Shown in pieces: positions 1-6,794 of a DNA stretch of 64,000 nt. Under the pieces are notes generated by a model, which was not told where the DNA came from, searched no databases, and saw only the letters and a list, made by a program, of their open reading frames with translations. Each line of letters begins with the position of its first letter. Within the stretch, counting starts at the first letter, position 1. A program made the translations under genes and the position numbers. Origin of the DNA: RGIG4576 sp045656705 (GTDB lineage Bacteria > Bacteroidota > Bacteroidia > Bacteroidales > Muribaculaceae); the NCBI GenBank assembly GCA_045656705.1, contig JAZORR010000013.1:1-64000 (forward strand), in the 5' to 3' direction.

Positions 1-42
1 ACGACGTTGTGCGAGCCACAAAAAAAGCATTTTTTTTACCAT
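1..42 (-). pseudogene. Transposase N-terminus with a +1 frameshift (edge-truncated)
   Basis: The start codon is at 42-40 on the minus strand, equivalent to the start of the intact transposase at 5953. The A-run following codon 2 (positions 30-37 as T on the plus strand) has 8 bases here and 7 in the intact copy. The frame therefore shifts after MVKK and the zinc-ribbon cysteines are lost. One further substitution (position 17, C against T) separates the copies. Only 14 codons are visible, so a compensating change outside the window cannot be excluded. Polymerase or ribosome slippage on the A8 run could also restore the frame. Confidence 0.6.
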
Positions 43-118
43 ATCAATGAAAATCTACACAAAGATATGAATTTCAATTAATTACAGCGTTTTTATCCTA
101 CTTTTTGTCCACCTTGCC
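1..118 (-). mobile_element. Right end of a truncated IS copy (IS256-like, Zn-binding variant)
   Basis: These 118 bases match the right end of the complete IS at 4922-6029 almost base for base, including the 20-bp terminal repeat (91-110) and the next eight bases, accttgcc (111-118). The element runs off the left edge of the window. Because the eight bases outside the 20-bp repeat are shared by both copies at unrelated sites, they probably belong to the element rather than to the target. Confidence 0.9.
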
Positions 119-273
119 GTGTATTATAACAAAACACTCTAATTACCTAACAACAAAGCTCCATGAATGTTTACTCTCACATCGGACAGTGCGATATTAT
201 ATGTGTGATTATACGCAACAGAAATAAGAACAAATATAGAATATTGAGAATTTGGAATACAGACAAAAACAAA

Positions 274-299
274 AAGACCTCAGAAAAATCTGAGGTCTT
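274..299 (-). terminator. Intrinsic terminator after tRNA-Gln
   Basis: A perfect 10-bp stem (274-283 with 290-299) and a 6-nt loop are followed on the minus strand by a T-rich run (rc of 262-275). It begins 9 nt past the tRNA 3' end. Confidence 0.88.
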
Positions 300-307
300 C
301 ATCGTGG

Positions 308-378
308 TTGTCTTACAAGGATTCGAACCTTGACAGGCAGAACCAAAAACTGCAGTGCTACCATTACACCATAAGACA
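308..378 (-). tRNA. tRNA-Gln (anticodon UUG)
   Basis: On the minus strand a 71-nt cloverleaf can be read. The acceptor stem is TGTCTTA/TAAGACA (378-372 with 315-309) with discriminator A at 308. The D-arm contains AATGGTAG, the anticodon loop TTTTGGT gives UUG, and the T-loop is GGTTCGAATCC. CCA is not encoded. One mismatch closes the anticodon loop, as is common in tRNA-Gln. It has its own consensus promoter and terminator, so it is a monocistronic unit. Confidence 0.96.
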
Positions 379-416
379 ATCCTTATCAAGAGAGACTCAT
401 CGTCCCAATTGCGATG

Positions 417-448
417 CAAAGTTACGACTAAAATTTTAATCTACCAAA
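417..448 (-). promoter_or_regulatory. Promoter of tRNA-Gln
   Basis: On the minus strand TTTG (448-445), a 20-nt spacer and TAACTTTG (424-417) match the Bacteroidota sigma consensus exactly. Transcription would start near 410, about 30 nt before the tRNA 5' end. Confidence 0.8.
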
Positions 449-459
449 TTTTTTTGTAA

Positions 460-1752
460 TTATTTTGCAATTATTAGATAATAATTTTTCTTACCACGTT
501 GTGCAAGGATGTATTTACCATTCAAAAGATGGCTTGCATCTACAGTCATATTGCAGTCGCTCACCTTTTCTTTATTAAGCATAACTCCCCCACCTTGAAC
601 GAGTTTACGCATTTCACCCTTAGAAGCGAATACTGCTGTATTCTCTGCAAGAAGGTTCACCAAAGGTACTCCAGCTTCAATTAAAGATTTTTCTACTTCA
701 AATTGAGGAACGCCTTCAAAAACGCTCAACAAAGTGTCTTCATCAATTTTGTGAAGAATTTCTTGTGCTTGATTTGAGAAAAGAATTTGAGAAGCTTCTA
801 CAGCTGCATTGTAATCTTCCTCTGAGTGTACCATAATGGTGATTTCCTTAGCAAGACGCTTTTGCAAAGGACGAAGACCAGGGTTTTCTGCTTGTTCGGC
901 AACAAGAGCAGCCACTTCTTCCTTAGTAAGCATTGTGAAAATCTTAATATACTTTTCGGCATCCTCATCGCTCACATTCAACCAAAATTGGTAGAACTTA
1001 TAAGGAGAAGTACGTTTAGGATCGAGCCAAACATTACCTGTTTCAGTCTTACCAAACTTTTTACCATCGGCCTTAGTGATAAGAGGGCAAGTGAGAGCAA
1101 ATGCTTCACCACCATCGGTGCGACGAATCAATTCAGTACCAGTAGTGATGTTACCCCATTGATCGCTACCACCCATTTGCAGACGACAGTTATTATTGCG
1201 ATACAAATATAGGAAATCATATCCTTGTAGCAATTGGTAAGAGAATTCTGTGAACGACATACCGTGTTGAGCTTCGCCACTCAAACGCTTCTTCACAGAG
1301 TCCTTAGCCATCATATAGTTCACTGTAATGTGCTTACCTATGTCGCGGATGAAATTAAGGAAAGAATAATCCTTCATCCAGTCATAGTTATTCACAAGCA
1401 ATGCCTTATTTTCTGCTTCGCTTTCAAAGTCAAGGAACTTAGCAAGTTGGTTCTTGATACATTCTTGATTGTGACGCAAAGTTTCTTCATCGATAAGCAC
1501 GCGTTCTTGCGATTTCATTGATGGGTCGCCAATCATACCAGTAGCACCACCCACCAAAGCGATAGGACGGTGACCAGCATTTTGAAAATGCTTAAGCATC
1601 ATTACACCCACCAAGTGACCGATATGCAACGAATCGGCAGTAGGGTCGATACCCACATAAGCCGAAGTCATCTCTTTAGCCAATTGTTCTTCTGTGCCTG
1701 GCATCATATCGTGAATCATACCACGCCACTTCAATTCTTCTACGAAATTCAT
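460..1752 (-). CDS. tyrS: Tyrosyl-tRNA synthetase
   Basis: Cytoplasmic class I aminoacyl-tRNA synthetase that charges tRNA-Tyr. The 430-aa product has the usual TyrRS length. The HIGH motif is at residues 43-46 (SLHIGHLVG). The KMSKS-type loop reads KFGKT at 232-236, a normal variant for this enzyme. QMGGSDQWGNI (about 192-202) is the tyrosine/ATP pocket signature. The last ~70 residues form an S4-like RNA-binding domain (GGVMLNKEKV). The ATG at 1752 gives the full N-terminus, and a TAnnTTTG box lies 40 nt upstream. It is transcribed towards tRNA-Gln but appears independent of it. Confidence 0.98.
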   Translation of the reverse strand: MNFVEELKWRGMIHDMMPGTEEQLAKEMTSAYVGIDPTADSLHIGHLVGVMMLKHFQNAGHRPIALVGGATGMIGDPSMKSQERVLIDEETLRHNQECIKNQLAKFLDFESEAENKALLVNNYDWMKDYSFLNFIRDIGKHITVNYMMAKDSVKKRLSGEAQHGMSFTEFSYQLLQGYDFLYLYRNNNCRLQMGGSDQWGNITTGTELIRRTDGGEAFALTCPLITKADGKKFGKTETGNVWLDPKRTSPYKFYQFWLNVSDEDAEKYIKIFTMLTKEEVAALVAEQAENPGLRPLQKRLAKEITIMVHSEEDYNAAVEASQILFSNQAQEILHKIDEDTLLSVFEGVPQFEVEKSLIEAGVPLVNLLAENTAVFASKGEMRKLVQGGGVMLNKEKVSDCNMTVDASHLLNGKYILAQRGKKNYYLIIAK

Positions 1753-1791
1753 TTATTATATAGTTTTTAATTATTATTCTATTTGAATGTG

Positions 1792-1799
1792 CAAAGTTA
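1792..1799 (-). promoter_or_regulatory. Probable tyrS promoter -7 box
   Basis: Reads TAACTTTG on the minus strand. A TTTG lies 17 nt further upstream (1820-1817), a slightly short spacer. The 5' UTR would be about 35 nt. Confidence 0.6.
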
Positions 1800-1828
1800 G
1801 CATATTTAAGCGATATCAAAAACAACAA

Positions 1829-2251
1829 TCACCACTTTTTCAACTTATATACATATATTACTCCTTTTGGGGTGACGTAGGACATGGTCATGTTGTCGTG
1901 GTTACACTCGTCTATGGTGACATAATTCTCGCCTACTTGCATACCTGTGATAGATAATGGAGCTTGATCGGTGAAGTGCAACACCACATCATCGCCTTCG
2001 TAATGCCATAGAGCCATACGATTGTCGTGTCCGTGTGTGAATTCGTCTACATATTTCTGACTATACACACTTGATTGAAACAAGAAGTACACCGTACCCG
2101 AATATGATTCGTTTTTTACACCATCTTGTAGTATTTCAGTCACTCGCCACATTCCATGCACACGACCGATAGCACCATCGTTGCGTGTACAAGCACCGAG
2201 CAACATCACAATCATAAGCATCAGCCCTATTTTAAATTTATCTATTTTCAT
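1829..2251 (-). CDS. Small lipocalin-like lipoprotein (DUF4847-like)
   Basis: Predicted 140-aa lipoprotein. From the chosen ATG (2251) there is a short basic stretch, a hydrophobic run and the lipobox LLGAC, so it should be anchored in the outer or inner membrane. The mature part (GRVHGMWRVTEILQDG..., then strands such as YSGTVYFLFQ and ALWHYEGDDVVLHF) resembles the lipocalin-like DUF4847 family found beside envelope genes in Bacteroidales; this is recall, not a search. A longer reading from 2281 or 2257 is open but would put extra residues before the signal peptide. It lies 40 nt downstream of the Wzi-like gene on the same strand and is probably co-transcribed. Function unknown. Confidence 0.7.
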   Translation of the reverse strand: MKIDKFKIGLMLMIVMLLGACTRNDGAIGRVHGMWRVTEILQDGVKNESYSGTVYFLFQSSVYSQKYVDEFTHGHDNRMALWHYEGDDVVLHFTDQAPLSITGMQVGENYVTIDECNHDNMTMSYVTPKGVIYVYKLKKW

Positions 2252-2291
2252 AGTCATTACATTTTTAACATCAAAAAACATCAGTCCAGAA

Positions 2292-3821
2292 TTACCATTT
2301 TAACAGTCCACGATAAGCCACAGAAAGCATCACACCAAAATTATTACCATATAATGTGCCTCTGTCCATGGCTACATTACCTTTCACGCTCAAACCAGAA
2401 ACTTGCTTACAATCGTATTCACACTCTATCATTGCAGATATATTGGTTCTTGGTTCTTTGATTGGTACAAAGATAGTACCCCAAGATTTGGTTTGAGCAA
2501 ATTTAGCACGATACTTCACATTTTCTGCCAAGCATCCCTCCACAGCCAAGTGTATGCTACGCAATCGAGTGTCGGTGATAGGCAGATACCCATCAAGGTT
2601 GTAGATAGGTGAACGTAGCACAGGAGAACCAATGGTTCTACCCATAAACTGATAACCTGGATAGGCATAGTTGTTGTAGTAATTATCGGCACCCGTAGCA
2701 TTTCCCACAATCTGAGTGCCTGGAATGTCGTCTGGTTCCCAATGCAAAGGACCGCCTTGATTCATCAAGTCGAGGTATTCCACTACAGCACCGATTACCC
2801 AAGCCTTATCGTTGGAATTCTTATATTCTATGCCATACAATCCATCGAGTCCGTTGAGTTTGCCGATACCTGAACCATCTTCCCAAGGCGATTGGTAATA
2901 AGCCTTTAATATAGTACCATCGTGGAGACGGTAACGGCCCATTACATCCCAAGAGCCCACATGGTTTCCCTCGTAATAGGCTTGGTCGCCAGCACTTCCA
3001 CCTCCCGAACCTGGGATGAGCATTCTCACAAATGTGCTTAAATCGGGAGTCATATCGGCAGTTTCCCACACCTCACCATTGTTGTATCTGCTCAAGTATC
3101 CACCAAACTGACTTGCAGCCTGCATACCGATGGTGAGCGAGAATGGCTGAGAAGGCTTGGTGTGAAAATAACAATACTTATAATTGTACCACATATCGGT
3201 GGTAATCATTCCATTCATATAATTGAAATGACTTTCTTTCCAATTGTCGTCAATTACCTTATAATATCCTATCTCACCCGAGATTTGTACCCAGCCATTG
3301 GTGAAAGGTATGTCCTGCGGAGTCCAGAAACCAGCTTTGACGCCTGGCATAGGGCGTGTATTGCCCGAGAAGGTCATATCACCCGAACTCAATCGGTGGT
3401 TTAAAAGTACTGAACTATCCTCTTTCAAACCCAACTCTAAGAACACACTTCTATACTTCAATTCGGCATATAGCTCCTGAAGCCATAATGCCGAAGGATT
3501 CACTTTGCGATAATTCAGTGTTTTCAGCTCTTTGTCATATAATCCGTACTCAGTAGAAGATTGATATCCACCAATCACAGACGCTCCAAAGCCGTAACTG
3601 AAACGCTTATCATAATCTATTCCTCGCTCAAGGGCAATCTTTCCAAGAGCCGAATATGGTTGAGAAAGAATGCCGTGATTATTGGACATAGTGAAATATG
3701 GAGCAAAATTGCCACTTCCAGCCGTGCCAATTGCCTCCACAGTATATTGCAAATTATTTTGTGCCGTTGCACACAACGCACACAAACCTAAGGTTACTAT
3801 TGATAATATTTTTTTATACAT
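2292..3821 (-). CDS. Capsule assembly Wzi family outer-membrane protein
   Basis: A 509-aa protein with a signal peptide (MYKKILSIVTLGLCALCATAQ) followed by alternating aromatic beta-strand sequence typical of an outer-membrane barrel (for example WLQELYAELKYRSVFLELGLKE). In Bacteroidota this family is annotated as Wzi-like, after the E. coli protein that attaches capsule to the surface; family assignment is from recall of the N-terminal YTVEAIGTAGSGNFAPYFTMSNNHG region. The start at 3821 was preferred over an upstream in-frame start at 3872 because it gives a clean signal peptide. It diverges from the GNGPS-motif gene at 3958 and is followed by a small lipoprotein. A role in capsule or exopolysaccharide display fits the neighbouring sugar genes. 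Confidence 0.8.
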   Translation of the reverse strand: MYKKILSIVTLGLCALCATAQNNLQYTVEAIGTAGSGNFAPYFTMSNNHGILSQPYSALGKIALERGIDYDKRFSYGFGASVIGGYQSSTEYGLYDKELKTLNYRKVNPSALWLQELYAELKYRSVFLELGLKEDSSVLLNHRLSSGDMTFSGNTRPMPGVKAGFWTPQDIPFTNGWVQISGEIGYYKVIDDNWKESHFNYMNGMITTDMWYNYKYCYFHTKPSQPFSLTIGMQAASQFGGYLSRYNNGEVWETADMTPDLSTFVRMLIPGSGGGSAGDQAYYEGNHVGSWDVMGRYRLHDGTILKAYYQSPWEDGSGIGKLNGLDGLYGIEYKNSNDKAWVIGAVVEYLDLMNQGGPLHWEPDDIPGTQIVGNATGADNYYNNYAYPGYQFMGRTIGSPVLRSPIYNLDGYLPITDTRLRSIHLAVEGCLAENVKYRAKFAQTKSWGTIFVPIKEPRTNISAMIECEYDCKQVSGLSVKGNVAMDRGTLYGNNFGVMLSVAYRGLLKW

Positions 3822-3869
3822 CTTATAATATGATTTTAAATACGAAAGTAATAGTTTTTTTTCAATACT

Positions 3870-3922
3870 CAAAGTTAAGCAGAGGTTTATATTGCCAAGA
3901 ATTAATAAAAATCCTACCTTTG
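3870..3922. promoter_or_regulatory. Divergent promoter pair between the Wzi-like and GNGPS genes
   Basis: Plus strand: TACCTTTG at 3915-3922 with ATTG 20 nt upstream (3891-3894), driving the gene at 3958. Minus strand: TAACTTTG (3877-3870) with CTTG 18 nt upstream (3899-3896), driving the gene ending at 2292. The two promoters interleave, so one regulator could affect both. Confidence 0.6.
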
Positions 3923-3957
3923 TACCATAGAATCAAAAAAACTTCAGTACAAGGAAA

Positions 3958-4806
3958 ATGGCAAACGTACAATCTATCATATCTCAATCGTGGCAAACAG
4001 CACTCAGCATCGTAAAAATAGTGTTGCAATCTCGCAAGTGCGATGCTCCACCTCAAGCCAAGCCAAATGACGAACTCGTAATCCTGGGTAATGGTCCGTC
4101 GCTCAACGACACTATGCTCCATCACAAGGATTTTCTTATGAATCGACATCTGCTTGCCGTGAATTTCGCCGCCAACACTCCAGTTTTTACCGAACTGAAG
4201 CCAAAATTCTATATGCTCACCGATCCTGTGTTTTTCAATCGCATGGAGCTTGAGAATGTGCAACAGTTGTGGAACAACTTCGTGGATAAGGTGAATTGGG
4301 ATATGACCATTTTCATACCCACAAAGGCAGGCAAATCGGGAAAATGGTATACTCGCTTGTGCCAAAACAAACATATCACTATCAGCACCTACAATATGAC
4401 ACCTGTGGAAGGATTGGGATGGTTTGAACGCCTCGCTTATAACCATCGCTGGGGTATGCCACGCCCTCGCAATGTGCTTATACCATCGCTTATGCAAGCC
4501 ATAGGTATGCGATACCGAACAATCTACCTTGCGGGAGCCGACCATTCATGGCTAAAGACGCTCTCGGTGGACAATGATAATCGCGTGGTTTCAATCCAGC
4601 CTCATTTTTATAAAGAGGCAAAAAGTGAAGAAGAACGCATCAAAAAGGATTATATGAACATCCCTCTGCACCAAGTGCTCGAGAGCATGTACATAGCGTT
4701 CCGCACCTACCACACCATTCGCCGATATGCCGACTATCGAGGCACACAAATCCTCAACATCACCCCCGATAGCTTCATCGACGCCTTCGATAGAAAACTG
4801 CTATAG
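3958..4806 (+). CDS. GNGPS-motif protein (MptE/DUF115- or GT42-like), possible glycan transferase
   Basis: A 282-aa soluble-looking protein without a signal peptide. Near residue 43 it has LVILGNGPSLND, the nucleotide-binding signature shared by MptE-like/DUF115 proteins and by GT42 sialyltransferases. A second conserved-looking element is the late TIYLAGADHSW. Families with this layout act on CMP-sugars (sialyl-, legionaminyl- or pseudaminyltransferases) or on pterins. Its divergent pairing with a Wzi-like gene and the presence of neuB/neuC/neuA in the window favour a surface-glycan role, but this is inference. Its promoter (TACCTTTG) is well placed. Confidence 0.6.
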   Translation: MANVQSIISQSWQTALSIVKIVLQSRKCDAPPQAKPNDELVILGNGPSLNDTMLHHKDFLMNRHLLAVNFAANTPVFTELKPKFYMLTDPVFFNRMELENVQQLWNNFVDKVNWDMTIFIPTKAGKSGKWYTRLCQNKHITISTYNMTPVEGLGWFERLAYNHRWGMPRPRNVLIPSLMQAIGMRYRTIYLAGADHSWLKTLSVDNDNRVVSIQPHFYKEAKSEEERIKKDYMNIPLHQVLESMYIAFRTYHTIRRYADYRGTQILNITPDSFIDAFDRKLL

Positions 4807-4989
4807 ATTTATGGTGATGCAAAGTTAGATATAGGATGGGCAAAATTCCTTCCCGCCGATTAAAATAAATGTTAAAATCATGATATATGTAAATTGTAAC
4901 ATATATTCTTCTATAAAAAATAAGGTTACCTGGACAAAAAGTAGGATAAAATTAGAGTAAAAACTCTTAGTAGACAAAAAGTATGATAG

Positions 4990-5023
4990 ATATTCCCATA
5001 GGTGCGCGCACCTATGGGAATAT
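4990..5023. terminator. 34-bp perfect palindrome inside the IS, likely bidirectional terminator
   Basis: Two 17-bp arms (4990-5006 and 5007-5023) are exact reverse complements with no loop. The centre is GTGCGCGCAC. It starts 6 nt past the transposase stop. It may end transposase mRNA and block transcription entering from outside. Confidence 0.7.
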
Positions 5024-5029
5024 TTGCGC

Positions 5030-5953
5030 TTAATAGCGCCTTTTAATATACTCATCTAGTAATCTCTTGCGATTATTTTTACTTATACCTCTATGTACTC
5101 TAACTTTACTTTTGATATCCGAAAACACACCTTCTAAAGCATTGTTAGTATTAGGTAGTCCTGTCTCTGGTTTTTCGTAGAAGGTCCACAATAAGGGCAT
5201 ATTGCGTTTTAAACTAAGATATGCACTACGGAGTCTTGGTCGCATATATGGTGGAGTTTTGCGCTTTATTCGCTTATCTGAAACTCTTTCATTTAAGACA
5301 TCCTTATTGCGCTCATACCATTCATCAAAAGCTCCAATAAAGCTTTCTTTGTCCATTCTTGTGATATCTTTTACTAGATTTAATAGCTCCTTTGATGCAA
5401 CAACATCTGGATCTTGCGTTAGATATCTACGCGTGATTAATATTTGATGAAATTGACACATTTGGGTGGGGATTGGATATAAAGCATTTGACAAGCCTCG
5501 AATGCCGTCTATAACAGCCCCATATATCTTAAATCCGCGAGATTTAAGCCAATCTACACCCTCCATATAATCTCGGATACTTTCATTGCGTACATATTTA
5601 TGCCACAATATCTTATTTCGCAAAGCATCCTTTATAACCATTAAACCAAAATTGCGCCCCCAATAAGTCGTATCCATTTGAATGGTAACATCTTTGTGCT
5701 TGCTTATTTTCTGAACAAAGCGCATACCTAGTAAATCCCGTTGTATTGTTCGAATAGAGACTTTATACTTTATAGAGAGCTGCTCTAAAGTTTGTTTTCC
5801 CTCTACATAATCGGTTATTACCTGTGATTTGTTCCGTCTATGACCGCCTTTAAATTGACGTCTGCAATCCTTACATTTGTACATTTGTTTTCGGCTTCTC
5901 AAGCCGTTTCTAACGACGTTGTGCGAGTCACAAAAAAAGCATTTTTTTACCAT
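5030..5953 (-). CDS. Transposase, IS256-like, variant with zinc ribbon
   Basis: A 307-aa DDE transposase that cuts and joins the element ends. The N-terminal zinc ribbon has Cys5, Cys8, Cys27 and Cys30 and is followed by a basic stretch (RRQFKGGHRRNK). A helix-turn-helix spans about residues 55-75 (TLEQLSIKYKVSIRTIQRDL). The catalytic triad is probably Asp94 (IQMDTTYWG), Asp149 (YGAVIDGIRG) and Glu274 (NNALEGVFSDIK). CQFHQ (166-170) is the family hallmark after the second Asp. Frame and motifs are intact, unlike the copy at the left edge. Start and length match a complete enzyme of this variant type. Confidence 0.92.
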   Translation of the reverse strand: MVKKCFFCDSHNVVRNGLRSRKQMYKCKDCRRQFKGGHRRNKSQVITDYVEGKQTLEQLSIKYKVSIRTIQRDLLGMRFVQKISKHKDVTIQMDTTYWGRNFGLMVIKDALRNKILWHKYVRNESIRDYMEGVDWLKSRGFKIYGAVIDGIRGLSNALYPIPTQMCQFHQILITRRYLTQDPDVVASKELLNLVKDITRMDKESFIGAFDEWYERNKDVLNERVSDKRIKRKTPPYMRPRLRSAYLSLKRNMPLLWTFYEKPETGLPNTNNALEGVFSDIKSKVRVHRGISKNNRKRLLDEYIKRRY

Positions 5954-6039
5954 ATCAATGAAAATCTACACAAAGATATGAATTTCAATTAATTACAGCG
6001 TTTTTATCCTACTTTTTGTCCACCTTGCCAAAAATAAGT

Positions 6040-6339
6040 ATGAAAGAATTAATAAACAATTATTTAAAAAAGTTAGGAGTAAAATCAACAGATGATTTAA
6101 GCGAAGAAGATGTGTTCAAATTCTTTAAACAAGGTTCGTTGAGTATGGCTTATTATGCAAGAAATGCCGAATATGCAATGAGCATAAACAAACTAACACG
6201 AAAGGATGTTATAAAGGCAATGCGAAAATCAATGAAAACAAACACTGAGTTTAAGTGTATTTTTATGTTAGATGAATCAGCTACTTTTGAAGGGGTGAAA
6301 TATTTAACAGAAACTGGATGGCAAGTATATCCTAAATAA
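6040..6339 (+). CDS. Small protein of unknown function next to the IS
   Basis: A 99-aa protein I do not recognise. It looks soluble and mostly helical (LSEEDVFKFFKQGSLSMAYYARNAEYAMSINKLTRKDVIKAMRK), with a more beta-like C-terminus. The ATG at 6040 lies only 10 nt past the IS right end. A longer TTG reading from 6016 would start inside the IS and is unlikely to be native. The IS has therefore replaced whatever promoter or N-terminal sequence stood there, so the gene may be silent, IS-driven or 5'-truncated. Base composition is more AT-rich than the surrounding housekeeping genes. Confidence 0.55.
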   Translation: MKELINNYLKKLGVKSTDDLSEEDVFKFFKQGSLSMAYYARNAEYAMSINKLTRKDVIKAMRKSMKTNTEFKCIFMLDESATFEGVKYLTETGWQVYPK

Positions 6340-6365
6340 GTTGCTGATTATTTGGTAGTTTGAAT

Positions 6366-6635
6366 TTAAGAGTTCAGCAAATTAGATAAGGTAAATACCC
6401 TATCGAAATACACATCAAAATGGTCGCCATTTTGTAATATGTAAAACGGCAAACCTATAGGTATTGATAACCCATTTTCATCTTCTGACCATAACGAATA
6501 TACATGACCATAACCCTCTACAAATTTTGCATATTCCACACGGTTGCAAGAACATTTGTGAGCCAGGTCAAAAACTTCTTGAGGTATTTCTAAGTTTTTA
6601 TAGCACAAATTTAGATAAAATTGACGAATAAACAA
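6366..6635 (-). pseudogene. Hypothetical protein fragment without an ATG start
   Basis: An open frame of 89 codons with protein-like composition (VFDLAHKCSCNRVEYAKFVEGYGHVYSLW...). It has no ATG anywhere: the only usable initiator is TTG at 6635, and an in-frame stop lies five codons upstream. No family recognised. It is convergent with the gene at 6040 and just as AT-rich, so both may be remnants of one foreign insertion. I lean towards a 5'-truncated remnant, but a genuine TTG-started gene is possible. Confidence 0.4.
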
Positions 6636-6755
6636 AAGGGAAAGGGATTATAAGGCTTTCCTTGTGATAGCATTGCCAAGCTAAGTATCAGTGTGGGGTA
6701 ATGACTATAGATAGCGGGATTGCCGTTAGACAAAAGAACATGATCTTTTATCGGC

Positions 6756-6776
6756 GGACGCACGAGCCGTGCGTCC
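6756..6776. repeat. Dispersed palindrome GGACGCACG-AGC-CGTGCGTCC
   Basis: Perfect 9-bp stem (6756-6764 with 6768-6776) and 3-nt loop. The same core with a longer stem recurs at 15734-15760. No T-run follows on either strand, so it is not a typical terminator. The 6636-6794 gap holds nothing else I can identify. Confidence 0.8.
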
Positions 6777-6794
6777 CTACTTCTCTTCTGATAA

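Larger units (their letters stand above)
4922..6029 (-). mobile_element. Complete insertion sequence, IS256-like Zn-binding variant
   Basis: An element of about 1.1 kb with one transposase gene on the minus strand. Terminal inverted repeats are perfect over 20 bp: ggacaaaaagtaggataaaa at 4932-4951 and its complement at 6002-6021. Outside them, AAGGT occurs on both sides (4922-4926 and the complement of 6022-6026), separated from the 20-mer by an extra TACCT on the left only. The ends are therefore set tentatively at 4922 and 6029. No clear 8-9-bp target duplication is visible. A degenerate third copy of the terminal motif lies inside, at about 4973-4989. The right end lies 10 nt before the start of the gene at 6040. 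Confidence 0.88.

Noticed and set aside
177..419. 80-codon minus-strand reading frame
   Set aside because: It runs across the tRNA-Gln gene and its terminator; the translated GSNPC stretch is the T-arm read as protein.
4820..4827. TAACTTTG box on the minus strand after the GNGPS gene
   Set aside because: It points into the 3' end of a gene on the other strand, its upstream element is only 13 nt away, and no minus-strand gene follows.
119..4921. Composite transposon
   Set aside because: The enclosed DNA includes tyrS and a tRNA with normal promoters, more like independent insertions around resident genes; kept only as a recombination risk.
6002..6039. IS-borne outward promoter for the gene at 6040
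   Set aside because: The only candidate has TA and TTTG separated by three bases instead of two, and no -33 element.
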